Origin: Spirosoma sp. KUDC1026
Lineage (GTDB): Bacteria; Bacteroidota; Bacteroidia; Cytophagales; Spirosomataceae
NCBI RefSeq assembly: GCF_013375035.1
Contig: NZ_CP056032.1
Location: 3,656,001-3,720,000 of the forward strand
Length of the DNA stretch: 64,000 bases
Direction of reading: 5' to 3'
The notes below the pieces were generated by a model. It was not told the origin of the DNA. It was given only the letters and a program-made list of their open reading frames with translations, and searched no databases. Of this stretch, positions 9,090-18,437 are shown piece by piece. The translations under genes and the position numbers were made by a program. Position 1 is the stretch's first letter; every line of letters starts with the position of its first letter.

Positions 9090-9482
9090 ATGGAGAAAAT
9101 TAAATTTGTAGTCGAGTACGAACTTCGGGCGTCTCCTAAAGTGCTGTTTCCTTATATCAGTACCGCATCAGGCCTTTCACAGTGGTTTGCCAGCAAAGTG
9201 AACACCCTGCCCGAGCAGCGGCTCGATTTTCAGTGGGATAACGAAAGCCACATTGCCCGTCAGGTATCCATGCGACAGAATAAGGGGGTTCGGTTTGAGT
9301 TTCTGGAGACGGGCGACGCTGATTCGGAAAACAACTACGTTGATTTTCGAATTGACCAGTCCGAACTGACCCAATCTACGTTTCTACGCATTACTGATTA
9401 TTCGTCCACAACCGAGGAAGACGAACTCTATGATCTTTGGGACGGTTTAATGGATAAGCTGAAAGAGATTGTTGGTAGTTAA
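9090..9482 (+). CDS. START-like domain protein (SRPBCC/AHSA1 superfamily)
   Basis: A 130-aa single-domain protein of the START/Bet v1-like fold, cytoplasmic, conserved across Bacteroidota with unknown ligand. Features are the N-terminal strand KIKFVVEYELRASP, the helix LFPYISTASGLSQWFASKV, and a long C-terminal helix ending DLWDGLMDKLKEIVG. An in-frame TTG at 9081 lies upstream, but the ATG at 9090 matches family starts (MEKIKF) and leaves a normal leader after the promoter at 9031-9062. It is followed after about 105 bases by the LptF/G permease gene in the same direction, and may be co-transcribed with it. Confidence 0.85.
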   Translation: MEKIKFVVEYELRASPKVLFPYISTASGLSQWFASKVNTLPEQRLDFQWDNESHIARQVSMRQNKGVRFEFLETGDADSENNYVDFRIDQSELTQSTFLRITDYSSTTEEDELYDLWDGLMDKLKEIVGS

Positions 9483-9587
9483 AAAATACTAAATCTAACG
9501 CAATCGACCGACGTTTTTCCGGTCACTGACGTTTCTCTGAGAACGGATGAATCGTCGCGCTTCAGCCCATTTCCCGTAACCGGCTGC

Positions 9588-11114
9588 ATGAAAAAAATTG
9601 ATAAACTAGTACTCGGCTCATTCTGGGGGCCGTTTATTCTTACCCTCGGCGTTGTCATCTTTATCTTCCTGATGCGGCTGCTGATGTTTTACATCGACGA
9701 GTTCGTTTCCAAAGATCTGGATATTGCTACGTTTGGTCGACTGCTGTTCTACTTTGCCCTGCTAACCATTCCCACCGCGCTTCCACTCGCCGTGCTGCTG
9801 TCGTCGCTTATGACGTTTGGTAACCTGGGTGAGTTTTTTGAATTGACGGCTATGAAAAGCGCCGGCATCTCCCTGACCCGGGCTATGCGGCCACTATTGA
9901 TTACCGCACTCTTCATCAGCTTCTTTTCGTTCTGGTTCAATAACAACGTGTCGCCCTGGGCCAACCTGAAGGGGTACAGTCTACTGTACGACATTAAAAC
10001 GGCCAAGGCGACGCTGAACCTGAAAGAAGGAATTTTCTACAATGACCTGCCCGGCTACAGTATAAAGGTCGATACGAAAGTGAAAGCGGCAGAGGAAAGC
10101 ACGACGGGAGATCTGCTTAAAGGCCTGATCATCTATAAACACGCGACCAATGGGGTTGAGTCGGGCAATCGGGAAATTATTCTGGCCGATTCGGGGCGGA
10201 TGTACACCGATAAGGACCGGACGTATCTGGTGTTTGAACTCTTTAACGGTAACGATTACCAAGAATACAGCAGTAATAGCACGGTTAGCTACGCCAGCAA
10301 CGGCCCCAACCAGGGCGGGCAGTTCGTTCGAAATGGGTTCAAAGACTACCGGCTCGTGATCAGTCTGGAGTCGTTCGGGATCAAACGTACCGATGAAAAC
10401 CAGTTCGAATACCACGAGTTCATGAAGAACCTCGGCGAACTGACTACCCTGACCGATTCGCTGAAGAAGGATTACGTTAAAACCAGCGAGAACGTATCAA
10501 CTACATCGCGGCAGTATTATACCTATCAGTTTAAAGCGAGCACAACCCCACCCGTAGTTACCCCGGCCCAGCCCAAGCCCCTGAAAGACGGAAAATGGGT
10601 TGACTCACTGCTGGCCAAAAAATCGGCGCTCCAGTCGGCGGGATCCCAGATGGCGCTGGGACAGGCACAGAATATACTGTCCTACGCCAGCTCGAACGTA
10701 ACGTACCTGAACGATAAAGAAAAAAATATCTGGCGGTATCAACTGGAAACCCAGCACAAGTTCACCCAGTCAGTGTCGGTCTTTGTCATGTTTCTGATTG
10801 GCGCGTCGATGGGGGCTATTATTAAAAAGGGAGGCTTTGGTCTGCCGGTACTGGTTTCGATTATCTTCTTTATTCTGCTCTACGTGCTGACGCTGACGGG
10901 CGATAAGTACGCCAAAGATGGTTTGGTATGGGTACCGCTGGGTGCGTGGATGGCCAATCTGGTGCTGTTCCCGGTCGGGCTGTTTCTGATGCAGCGTGCC
11001 CGGCACGACTCACGACTGTTTGATAAGGATGTCTACGTCATTGCCTGGCAACGGCTGAAACAGCGCTGGCAGGCGTATCGCCAGCGATCGACGGGTGAGC
11101 CAGCTTCCGTCTAA
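9588..11114 (+). CDS. LptF/LptG-family permease
   Basis: A 508-aa inner-membrane protein of the YjgP/YjgQ family, the transmembrane subunit of the LptB2FG ABC exporter that extracts lipopolysaccharide from the inner membrane. Three N-terminal helices (residues about 10-120, with the family segment LGEFFELTAMKSAGIS) and three C-terminal helices (about 395-490) enclose a periplasmic beta-jellyroll. The periplasmic part is longer than in E. coli (about 360 aa total there), as is usual in Bacteroidota. Whether it serves as LptF or LptG cannot be told, and no second permease or lptB lies nearby. Confidence 0.93.
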   Translation: MKKIDKLVLGSFWGPFILTLGVVIFIFLMRLLMFYIDEFVSKDLDIATFGRLLFYFALLTIPTALPLAVLLSSLMTFGNLGEFFELTAMKSAGISLTRAMRPLLITALFISFFSFWFNNNVSPWANLKGYSLLYDIKTAKATLNLKEGIFYNDLPGYSIKVDTKVKAAEESTTGDLLKGLIIYKHATNGVESGNREIILADSGRMYTDKDRTYLVFELFNGNDYQEYSSNSTVSYASNGPNQGGQFVRNGFKDYRLVISLESFGIKRTDENQFEYHEFMKNLGELTTLTDSLKKDYVKTSENVSTTSRQYYTYQFKASTTPPVVTPAQPKPLKDGKWVDSLLAKKSALQSAGSQMALGQAQNILSYASSNVTYLNDKEKNIWRYQLETQHKFTQSVSVFVMFLIGASMGAIIKKGGFGLPVLVSIIFFILLYVLTLTGDKYAKDGLVWVPLGAWMANLVLFPVGLFLMQRARHDSRLFDKDVYVIAWQRLKQRWQAYRQRSTGEPASV

Positions 11115-11181
11115 AAACTGGGCGCCTTGGCCGGGAACGGGTCCGGTAAAAAATGGTGTAGGTATAATCCTGATGTTTTGC

Positions 11182-11189
11182 TACCTTTG
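11182..11189 (+). promoter_or_regulatory. Candidate -7 box for rpsO
   Basis: TACCTTTG lies 43 bases before the rpsO start and fits TAnnTTTG exactly. No TTG is found at the expected distance upstream, so the promoter is only partly supported. Confidence 0.5.
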
Positions 11190-11232
11190 CCCCTGAATTC
11201 AACTCAATTATTCATTTATTAGCTGTCTGAAG

Positions 11233-11508
11233 ATGTATCTAACGACCGAAAAAAAGCAGGAGATCTTCTCCACCTCGGGTCATGCCAAAAGTGCAACTGA
11301 CACCGGGTCGGCCGAATCCCAGATCGCGCTGTTCACGTACCGGATCAGTCACCTGACCCAGCACCTGAAAGTCCACAAGCACGATTACGGCACACAACTG
11401 GGTCTGTTAAAATTAGTAGGTAAGCGTCGTCGACTGCTGAACTACCTGCTCAAGAAAGATATCACCCGGTACCGGGCAATTCTGGCTGAGCTTGGATTAC
11501 GGAAGTAA
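11233..11508 (+). CDS. rpsO: 30S ribosomal protein S15
   Basis: A 91-aa uS15, a primary 16S rRNA-binding protein of the 30S platform. Family hallmarks are [27 protein letters not shown] and the C-terminal [15 protein letters not shown] stretch. The length is typical (88-91 aa). It is followed by a terminator and then pnp, the same rpsO-pnp order as in E. coli and many other bacteria. Confidence 0.98.
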   Translation: MYLTTEKKQEIFSTSGHAKSATDTGSAESQIALFTYRISHLTQHLKVHKHDYGTQLGLLKLVGKRRRLLNYLLKKDITRYRAILAELGLRK

Positions 11509-11523
11509 TCGCTCCATAAAGAA

Positions 11524-11556
11524 GGGAATCCGCGCAAGTAGATTCCCTGATTTTTT
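11524..11556 (+). terminator. Terminator after rpsO
   Basis: The stem GGGAATC with GATTCCC is followed by GATTTTTT. It lies 16 bases after the rpsO stop. Confidence 0.85.
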
Positions 11557-11584
11557 GGTTTACTTAGTGCCAGAAAGTATTCTT

Positions 11585-11623
11585 AAAACAGGGCCTGTTT
11601 CCAGAACTGGAAGGCCCTGTTTT
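11585..11623 (+). promoter_or_regulatory. Long hairpin in the rpsO-pnp gap
   Basis: AAAACAGGGCC pairs with GGCCCTGTTTT, and an inner TTCCAG-AA-CTGGAA extends the helix almost to the tip. It is either a second terminator or, more interestingly, a structured pnp leader about 70 bases before the pnp start, comparable in position with the RNase III-processed hairpin of E. coli pnp. Confidence 0.6.
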
Positions 11624-11693
11624 GGGGTTATACCAATAAGTAAAGCTGTTTTTGCTGTAACGCTGTAAGAGAAGAGAATTTTAAAAGTTATCT

Positions 11694-13820
11694 ATGTTTA
11701 ACATCACCACGCAATCTGTTGCGCTGCCCGATGGGCGGGAAATTACCATTGAAACCGGAAAACTAGCCCGTCAGGCGGATGGTGCGGTGGCCGTACGCCT
11801 GGGCGATACGATGCTGCTGGCCACCGTTGTTTCCAGTAAAGACGCGAAAGAAGGCGTAGATTTTCTACCCCTATCCGTTGATTATCAAGAGAAATTTGCG
11901 TCGGCTGGCCGTATTCCTGGCAGCTTCCAGCGCCGGGAGGGTCGCCTGGGCGATCACGAGATCCTGATCAGCCGCCTGGTTGACCGGGCGCTGCGTCCTA
12001 TCTTCCCCGACAATTACCATGCGGACACGCAGGTGATGATTACCCTGATCTCGGCCGATCCGGAAGTTCAGCCAGACGCCTTGGCTGCCCTGGCTGCCTC
12101 GTCGGCACTGGCTGTGTCGGATATCCCCTTTAACGGGCCAATTTCGGAGGTGCGGGTTGCCAAGATCGATGGGCAGTACGTCATCAATCCTAAAACGAGC
12201 GACATCGAACGGGCCACGATTGACCTGATCGTTGCTGCGACCGAAAAAGATATCTGTATGGTGGAAGGCGAAATGGACGAATGTTCGGAAGCCGAAGTCG
12301 TGGAAGCGCTTAAGGCCGCTCACGAAGCCATCAAAGTACAATGCCAGGCTCAGAAAGAACTGGAAGCCAACGTGGGAAAAACCGTGAAGCGGGAATATAA
12401 CCACGAAACGCACGACGAAGAGTTGCGGGCGGCTGTTCGGGCGTATTGCTATGACAAAATCTACGAAGTAGCACGTCGGCAGAACCCTAGTAAGAAAGGC
12501 CGCGCCGAAGGCTTTCGGGCCGTGCGCGAAGAATACCTCGCTACGTTCCCCGAAGATGCCATCGTGAACGTTGGGCTGATCAAAACGTATTTCCACGATC
12601 TGGAATGGGAAGCTTCCCGTCGGCTGGTGCTCGACGAGCGTACCCGTCTGGACGGTCGGGCACTCGATCAGATCCGGCCCATTTCGGCGGAAGCGGGTTA
12701 TCTGCCCGGTCCCCACGGATCGGCGCTGTTCACCCGGGGGGAAACTCAGTCGCTGACAACCGTGACGCTTGGTACAAAAACCGACGAGCAGATTGTTGAC
12801 CAAGCGATGTATCAGGGATTCAGCAAGTTTCTGTTGCACTATAACTTTCCTGGCTTTTCAACCGGTGAAGTAAAACCTAACCGGGGGGCTGGCCGTCGCG
12901 AGATTGGTCACGGTAACCTGGCTCACCGCTCGATTAAGAAAGTACTTCCTCCGGAAACGGAGAATCCTTACACGATCCGGATCGTATCGGACATTCTGGA
13001 ATCGAACGGATCCTCGTCGATGGCTACGGTCTGTGCGGGTACCATCGCGCTGATGGACGCCGGGGTGAAAATCAAGGCGCCCGTAGCTGGTATCGCCATG
13101 GGGCTGATCTCAGATGGTGAGAAATACGCTGTTCTATCGGATATTCTGGGGGACGAAGATCACCTGGGTGATATGGATTTTAAGGTGACGGGTACCGAGA
13201 AAGGTATTGTTGCCTGCCAGATGGACCTGAAAGTAGACGGACTGTCGTATGAAGTACTGGCGCAGGCGCTGGAACAAGCACGCGCGGGTCGGCTGCACAT
13301 TCTGGGTGAAATGCGGAAAGGTATTGCCGAGGTACGTTCCGATCTGAAACCACATGCACCACGTGCCGTTGTGATCAAGATCGATACGAACCAGATCGGT
13401 GCTGTTATCGGACCCGGCGGTAAAGTCGTTCAGGACATACAGAAAGACTCGGGTGCGATCGTCAACATTGATGAGCACGACAACGCGGGTTGGGTGAGCA
13501 TTTTTGCGACCAACAAAACAAGCATGGACAAAGCCGTGTCGCGCGTGAAGGGTATCGTTGCTGTACCGGAAGTAGGAGAGACCTACGTTGGTAAAGTGAA
13601 GACCATTCAGCCGTTCGGTGCCTTCGTTGAATTCATGCCGGGCAAAGACGGACTGCTGCACATTTCGGAAATTAAATGGGAGCGGCTCGAGTCGATGGAA
13701 GGCGTTTTACAGGTTGGCGAAGAAGTGACGGTTAAGCTGATTGATGTCGATAAAAAGACCGGAAAATACCGTTTATCCCGTAAGGTTCTGCTGCCGAAAC
13801 CAGAGAACAAAACCGCCTAG
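11694..13820 (+). CDS. pnp: Polyribonucleotide nucleotidyltransferase (PNPase)
   Basis: A 708-aa trimeric 3'-5' phosphorolytic exoribonuclease that degrades mRNA to nucleoside diphosphates. In order: a first RNase PH domain (1-145), an all-alpha linker, a second catalytic RNase PH domain (about 320-550, with [13 protein letters not shown] and [17 protein letters not shown]), a KH domain (about 560-615, containing [16 protein letters not shown]) and an S1 domain (about 625-700, [18 protein letters not shown]). The length is typical. It lies downstream of rpsO and upstream of the primary sigma factor gene. The hairpin at 11585-11623 may mediate autoregulation. Confidence 0.98.
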   Translation: MFNITTQSVALPDGREITIETGKLARQADGAVAVRLGDTMLLATVVSSKDAKEGVDFLPLSVDYQEKFASAGRIPGSFQRREGRLGDHEILISRLVDRALRPIFPDNYHADTQVMITLISADPEVQPDALAALAASSALAVSDIPFNGPISEVRVAKIDGQYVINPKTSDIERATIDLIVAATEKDICMVEGEMDECSEAEVVEALKAAHEAIKVQCQAQKELEANVGKTVKREYNHETHDEELRAAVRAYCYDKIYEVARRQNPSKKGRAEGFRAVREEYLATFPEDAIVNVGLIKTYFHDLEWEASRRLVLDERTRLDGRALDQIRPISAEAGYLPGPHGSALFTRGETQSLTTVTLGTKTDEQIVDQAMYQGFSKFLLHYNFPGFSTGEVKPNRGAGRREIGHGNLAHRSIKKVLPPETENPYTIRIVSDILESNGSSSMATVCAGTIALMDAGVKIKAPVAGIAMGLISDGEKYAVLSDILGDEDHLGDMDFKVTGTEKGIVACQMDLKVDGLSYEVLAQALEQARAGRLHILGEMRKGIAEVRSDLKPHAPRAVVIKIDTNQIGAVIGPGGKVVQDIQKDSGAIVNIDEHDNAGWVSIFATNKTSMDKAVSRVKGIVAVPEVGETYVGKVKTIQPFGAFVEFMPGKDGLLHISEIKWERLESMEGVLQVGEEVTVKLIDVDKKTGKYRLSRKVLLPKPENKTA

Positions 13821-13895
13821 TCAATTGTTACCTAAACGCGTAATACAACGTCTAAAGAAGGCGTTATTAAGTCACGCCACCGGTGTAAACGTATT

Positions 13896-14759
13896 ATGAG
13901 ACAGCTAAAAATTTCAAAACAAATTACCAACCGCGAGAGCCAGTCCCTGGACAAGTACTTGCAGGAAATTGGTAAGGTGGATCTGCTTACGCCCGACGAA
14001 GAGGTGACGCTGGCGCAGAAAATCCGGGAGGGGGACCAACTCTCGCTGGAGCGACTGACCAAGGCAAACCTTCGTTTCGTGGTGTCGGTAGCTAAACAAT
14101 ATCAGAACCAGGGGCTTTCACTGGGTGATCTGATTAACGAAGGTAACCTGGGTCTGATCAAAGCCGCTCAACGCTTCGACGAAACCCGCGGATTTAAATT
14201 TATTTCGTATGCCGTGTGGTGGATTCGTCAGTCGATTCTGCAGGCACTGGCCGAGCAGTCGCGGATTGTTCGTCTGCCCCTGAACCGGGTTGGCTCGCTC
14301 AACAAAATATCGAAAACGTTCTCCGATCTCGAACAGAAGTTTGAACGGGAGCCTTCACCTGAAGAACTGGCCGCCGTGCTCGAAATCTCGGCTGCTGAAG
14401 TGGTTGACACACTGAAAATTTCGGGTCGGCACGTATCGATGGACGCTCCATTCGTACAGGGTGAAGAAAACAGTCTGCTGGATGTACTCGAGAACGACGG
14501 TGAGGACAAACCCGATTCTGGTCTGATTAATGATTCACTCCGCAAAGAGGTACAGCGTGCGTTATCAACGCTTACCCAGCGGGAAGCTGACGTGATCATG
14601 CTATATTTTGGTCTCAACGGCGAACACGCGATGACCCTGGAAGAGATTGGTGAGAAATTCAATCTGACCCGCGAGCGCGTTCGTCAGATTAAAGAGAAGG
14701 CCATTCGTCGCCTGCGGCACACCTCCCGGTCGAAAGCGTTGAAAACGTACCTAGGATAA
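13896..14759 (+). CDS. rpoD: Primary RNA polymerase sigma factor (RpoD/SigA)
   Basis: A 287-aa primary sigma factor in the short form typical of Bacteroidota, lacking the long region 1.1. Region 1.2 is at the N-terminus ([17 protein letters not shown]). Region 2 reads [19 protein letters not shown] then [15 protein letters not shown]. Region 3 carries [13 protein letters not shown], and region 4 ends [20 protein letters not shown] and SKALKTYLG, the helix-turn-helix that reads the upstream promoter element. It should recognise the TTG-N19-21-TAnnTTTG promoters seen in this window. A terminator follows. Confidence 0.97.
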   Translation: MRQLKISKQITNRESQSLDKYLQEIGKVDLLTPDEEVTLAQKIREGDQLSLERLTKANLRFVVSVAKQYQNQGLSLGDLINEGNLGLIKAAQRFDETRGFKFISYAVWWIRQSILQALAEQSRIVRLPLNRVGSLNKISKTFSDLEQKFEREPSPEELAAVLEISAAEVVDTLKISGRHVSMDAPFVQGEENSLLDVLENDGEDKPDSGLINDSLRKEVQRALSTLTQREADVIMLYFGLNGEHAMTLEEIGEKFNLTRERVRQIKEKAIRRLRHTSRSKALKTYLG

Positions 14760-14784
14760 ATAAACGATCCTGTTTGTGAAAAAG

Positions 14785-14814
14785 GCCCTTTGCGTAAGCG
14801 AGGGCTTTTTTTTA
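14785..14814 (+). terminator. Terminator of rpoD
   Basis: GCCCTTTGC-GTAA-GCGAGGGC with one bulge, followed by eight T residues. Confidence 0.85.
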
Positions 14815-14876
14815 TGCCTAAAAAGAGAGAATGGTACGTCTGCTGGAAGTGGATTAGGAGAGGGAAGGCTCTAACC

Positions 14877-15444
14877 TCAATCATTCAATCCCTTCCCCTC
14901 CAGAATTTGCGGCATACATTTTTCAATTCTCGATTCCCGGGTTTTAGCCTGTTTAGGAGCCGAAAAATGAAGAAGATAGGCCCGTTGCCGACCCGGCGTC
15001 AATGCCTCAAACGCTGCTCTCAGTCTCGGGATCGTATGTAATCGATGCTGGAATTCGTCAGGGACGGCATAATCCGTAGTTTGTCTACGCTCAACTTTCA
15101 GCCCGGCTTTTTCGACTTCGATCGCTTCAAAAATGTAGGCTTTGAGAGTTGTCTGCAAATCAACTATCTGTTGTATATTGGTAAACCGAATCTGACGCCC
15201 CGCCTGCACATTCTCTGTTTGCTGAATCAAAATACTGCAACAGCGCGCCTTTGATAAACAGTAATGCGCAGTATTCCTTGAAAACGTGGACCAACACTAC
15301 ATTGCTTTTTCGATATGTGTAGCAGGGAACGCCCCATTTCAACTCTTCGGTTAGCTGACAGTCGAGCAGGATCGTTCTCAATTTCGACAGCTCTTGCTGC
15401 CACTTCTGGTCCTTATCGAAATGAAAATCAGCCTTGGGATTCAT
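14877..15444 (-). pseudogene. YdeI/OmpD-associated (DUF1801-like) protein, frameshifted
   Basis: Two overlapping minus-strand frames encode the two halves of one roughly 195-aa YdeI-like protein. The N-terminal frame (15444-15160) runs MNPKADFHFDKDQKW... to FIKGALLQ, then goes out of family. The C-terminal frame (15230-14877) begins ILIQQTENVQAGRQIRF and ends ESRIEKCMPQILEGKGLND, a conserved family C-terminus. As I remember intact homologues, about four residues lie between KGALL(K/Q) and ILIQQTENVQ; here a single base separates the matching codons. About 11 bases therefore seem to be lost near 15236, shifting the frame. A loss of this size is more likely a real mutation than a read error. 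Intact homologues are soluble proteins of poorly known role. Confidence 0.82.
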
Positions 15445-15488
15445 GTATTTTGTCTTGATTGAACTAAAATGATACGCTCAAATGACTG

Positions 15489-15524
15489 CAAAAAACAATA
15501 CCCGATCAATGTGATCGGGTATTG
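15489..15524 (-). terminator. Terminator of the SPOR-protein operon
   Basis: The 13-bp stem CAATACCCGATCA with TGATCGGGTATTG is followed on the minus strand by TTTTTT. It lies 38 bases after the stop of the SPOR-domain gene. Confidence 0.9.
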
Positions 15525-15561
15525 TGTAATTAATAAACCGTAACTCTGAAAGAGACTTCAG

Positions 15562-16686
15562 TTAGTTCGTATAAATCCAGGCACGGGTACCGGTGAGATC
15601 GCTGATTGTTTCGAGGTCGGCAATGACGACATCTCGGTCGGCCGAACCACTGGCAGCTACTTTGTAGAGCTGGCCTTTCTGCGTAGGAATAATAACAAAC
15701 GCGTCGTCGTAACCCGCTTTGCGCAGTTTACGCTTTAGCCGTTGCGCATTTGCTTTACTGGCAAAGCTGCCTGCAATCACGGTGAAATGAGGAACCGTGC
15801 GAACGGCTACCTCTGGACGATTGGTTGGTTGAGCGACTGAGGTTACAGTAGGTTGTTCAGCAAGGGTTGGGGCTGGCTCAGGTGTTACTGTCGCTACTGG
15901 TTCTACTACCGCTGGAGTTGATTCCACTACAGGTGACGGCGTGTCTTTGACAACGACTGCGTTAGTGGGCGTAGTGACCACAGGCTGGACGGGCGTTGCT
16001 GTCTCCGTAGAACTGGCAATCCAGGCTGCGGGCATCCGGAACAGGTTGGCCGGATCGAGGCTGCTTTGTAACGGCTGCCCGGGTTTTATAACGGAGAAAT
16101 AACTAACCAGCCCAAGGGAGCCGATCAATAGAACAGCCGCGGCATACCGCCAGTACGAGCGAGATGCGGGTAGAGGCATAAACACGGGTTCATTCGCTAG
16201 CGAACGAACAGGACCAAGTGCTACTGTTGGAGTCGTTTCAACCAGTTGGGGCTCAATAGCCTGAGGCACCAGTGACTGGGCGTTCAGAGCGGTCATGCCG
16301 TAGGCATCGCCGAAGAAGTTGTGCCGCAAACTGGGCTCGAATTGAAGCCGGGTTTCTTCATTGTAGGTAAATGTGCCGATACCGTCCAGGTCAAAATGAC
16401 CCTGTGCCTGAATCTGCTGGCGTAGTTCCTCTACAAACCGGCCGATGTGGCGCTGAGCCCCCTCACGGGTCAGTGGCTCGTGCAGCATGATATAATTCGC
16501 CAGAATGCCGTCGTCGAGCCGCAGCGCTTCGTTAAAGGCAACCCGTTTGCGGGGCGGCAGGTACGTTCCGCTGGCCTCGATAAAGGTAGCTGGCTGATAA
16601 TGCGTCAGGAAAGCGCCCAGTTCAGAAACGACTACGCAGTCATACTGATAGAGAAGCTTTTTGAGATATTCGTTTATAGATGCCAT
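15562..16686 (-). CDS. HU-like (CCDC81-type) and SPOR-domain transmembrane protein
   Basis: A 374-aa single-pass membrane protein with three parts. Residues 1-120 match the bacterial HU-CCDC81 domain pair found in Bacteroidota (YLKKLLYQYDCVVVSELGAFLTHY; FDLDGIGTFTYNEE). Residues 180-200 (YWRYAAAVLLIGSLGLVSYF) are a membrane helix. A Pro/Thr/Val-rich linker (210-295) leads to a SPOR domain (about 300-374, HFTVIAGSFASKANAQRL). SPOR domains bind denuded glycan strands at septa. The expected topology is HU-like part in the cytoplasm and SPOR in the periplasm. It is the last gene of a minus-strand cluster with the barrel and TPR genes upstream, only 18 bases from the barrel gene. Confidence 0.88.
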   Translation of the reverse strand: MASINEYLKKLLYQYDCVVVSELGAFLTHYQPATFIEASGTYLPPRKRVAFNEALRLDDGILANYIMLHEPLTREGAQRHIGRFVEELRQQIQAQGHFDLDGIGTFTYNEETRLQFEPSLRHNFFGDAYGMTALNAQSLVPQAIEPQLVETTPTVALGPVRSLANEPVFMPLPASRSYWRYAAAVLLIGSLGLVSYFSVIKPGQPLQSSLDPANLFRMPAAWIASSTETATPVQPVVTTPTNAVVVKDTPSPVVESTPAVVEPVATVTPEPAPTLAEQPTVTSVAQPTNRPEVAVRTVPHFTVIAGSFASKANAQRLKRKLRKAGYDDAFVIIPTQKGQLYKVAASGSADRDVVIADLETISDLTGTRAWIYTN

Positions 16687-16704
16687 CGAGTGCCGGGACA
16701 GTAA

Positions 16705-18396
16705 TTAGAACGAGTAGCTAATTCCTCCCAGAAAGTTAAGCCCTTGGGTTGGATAATACAAATAACGCTGGTAGTTCTGGCCAATGATATTATTCAACGA
16801 AACAAAAGCCGCCACCTGTTTACCCAGGAAATAGTCAATTTTTACGTTAAGGTCGTAAATGGGTTTCAGCGTGTAGACGGTGTTCGTTACCAGGTTCTTG
16901 TTTTTAATTCCCTCCAAAAAGTACAAATCGGCGGTGATGAATAATTTCTTGTTCAGCGTGTAGGAATTGGTCCAGGAACCCGCAAAACGGGGACGACCCC
17001 AGGCTTCTTCGAGCCGGTCGAGACCGTAGCGGAAAAAATCACCTTTCAGTGTTGAGCGAAATTTATCTTTCTGGGCGTAGCTGAGCTGTCCCGAAACAGT
17101 CAGCAGCTGAGCGAGGCCACCGTCGTAAAGCACAAAGAATTTACTGGTGTCGGGGAGGGTGTTGTTGAACGTTGAGAAATTCCGGTACCGGGCAAACGAT
17201 ACTTTACCTTCGTATGAGAAGCCACCACCCAGTGCGCCCTTCGAGCCCCCATAAATATCCAGAGACTTAACAGTGTTAACCAACAGTACCTGAGGAGCTA
17301 GCCATTTGTTCTCACCGAGGAATGACCGGAGTGTATTCCGATTAATATCGCCGTCCAGACCTGCGAAAAAGTGAATGTTGCCCGCTGGCACCACGTCAAT
17401 ATCGACCACCGGGAACGCCCGGGTGTTATTGATGTTCTGCCGTTGATCGGTCTGATTAACGGCGTTGATACCCGCCGTGATGGTGAACAGAGAGGAGGTG
17501 TATTTGAACGTCGGTTTAACCCGGAACAAATTACGATTGTCTACGATGGGACCATCGGTACGCTGGGTTACGTATGCATCGGCCGCTACCAACGCGAAAA
17601 AATTATCGCTGATGCCCAGCGAGGCATTGAAGTTGGTACCCCAGTCAAGCTCCCCGGCATTATACAAATCACGCAGGTTTGTAATCCCCGTCTGCAGCGA
17701 GTAATCAATGGCGTTTTCGGCGTTGACGTTCTCGATACCAACTTTGAAATTTACTATATTCAGGCGTTGCCGAATCGCGTCTCGGGAAACGCCTTCATTA
17801 CCTGCAAACGCCCGGCTGTAGCCATAGAACCCATAGGCATTCCGGTCGAAACCCAGGTCGGCCTGTAGCTTGAATGCATCCGTCAGGTACTTACCCGTTA
17901 CGCGGGCGCGGGTGTCGCTCTGACCGGAGTTACGCCCGTCGACCGGGCCAATGGCTGACGACAGGTGCTGGGCCGAGGCTTCGAGCGACAGGTTAGAGCC
18001 ATTATCGATACCCACGAATCCTTCCCCCAGAAACGAGCTGTAATTGCCCGCGCCGAGTTTGACGTAATTAGTGTAGGCGGGGTTTTCTTCTGCCTGCGTA
18101 GCCGATGGAGCCAAGACACCCGGTGTAATACGCGGGTCGCCGACGGTCAGTTTGCGGTCTTCGAACTCGTACGTCATTTTACGCTGCTCCGCTGATGGCT
18201 TCACCGACGGGATTCGGTTAAAGATTCGGTTAGCGGGCGGGAGTTCAATTTTGCGGCTTTTCTCGATGGTAATTTCCTGCGTCTCTACTTCGCCTTCCTT
18301 GGTAGGGCGCGTAGGGCGCTGCTGCGCAAACAGCGTTGTCGACAGCAGCAAAGAAGACAGCAGGAGACAGGAACGATTGGGATGATGCATAGACAT
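16705..18396 (-). CDS. Outer-membrane beta-barrel protein
   Basis: A 563-aa secreted protein with a signal peptide (LLLSSLLLSTTLFAQ, cleavage near residue 25) and an N-terminal periplasmic stretch with KIELPPANRIF. Alternating amphipathic strands rich in aromatic and Gly/Asn residues follow, ending in the outer-membrane type C-terminus GLNFLGGISYSF. It resembles TonB-dependent receptor barrels without a visible plug domain. It sits between the 1,024-aa TPR gene (42 bases upstream) and the HU/SPOR gene, and is probably co-transcribed with both. ATG codons at 18396 and 18390 are both possible starts. Substrate unknown. Confidence 0.8.
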   Translation of the reverse strand: MSMHHPNRSCLLLSSLLLSTTLFAQQRPTRPTKEGEVETQEITIEKSRKIELPPANRIFNRIPSVKPSAEQRKMTYEFEDRKLTVGDPRITPGVLAPSATQAEENPAYTNYVKLGAGNYSSFLGEGFVGIDNGSNLSLEASAQHLSSAIGPVDGRNSGQSDTRARVTGKYLTDAFKLQADLGFDRNAYGFYGYSRAFAGNEGVSRDAIRQRLNIVNFKVGIENVNAENAIDYSLQTGITNLRDLYNAGELDWGTNFNASLGISDNFFALVAADAYVTQRTDGPIVDNRNLFRVKPTFKYTSSLFTITAGINAVNQTDQRQNINNTRAFPVVDIDVVPAGNIHFFAGLDGDINRNTLRSFLGENKWLAPQVLLVNTVKSLDIYGGSKGALGGGFSYEGKVSFARYRNFSTFNNTLPDTSKFFVLYDGGLAQLLTVSGQLSYAQKDKFRSTLKGDFFRYGLDRLEEAWGRPRFAGSWTNSYTLNKKLFITADLYFLEGIKNKNLVTNTVYTLKPIYDLNVKIDYFLGKQVAAFVSLNNIIGQNYQRYLYYPTQGLNFLGGISYSF

Positions 18397-18437
18397 GGAT
18401 ACTAACTGAAACCAAACAACCAGGAGCAGAGGGCCTT

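Noticed and set aside
11871..12839. Long antisense frame of 322 aa across pnp
   Set aside because: It is the mirror of a strongly biased coding frame; the product is Phe/His/Arg-rich without any domain. The same holds for the long antisense frames over the GMC gene (24226-25218), pyrG (27947-28729) and yidC (28693-29697).
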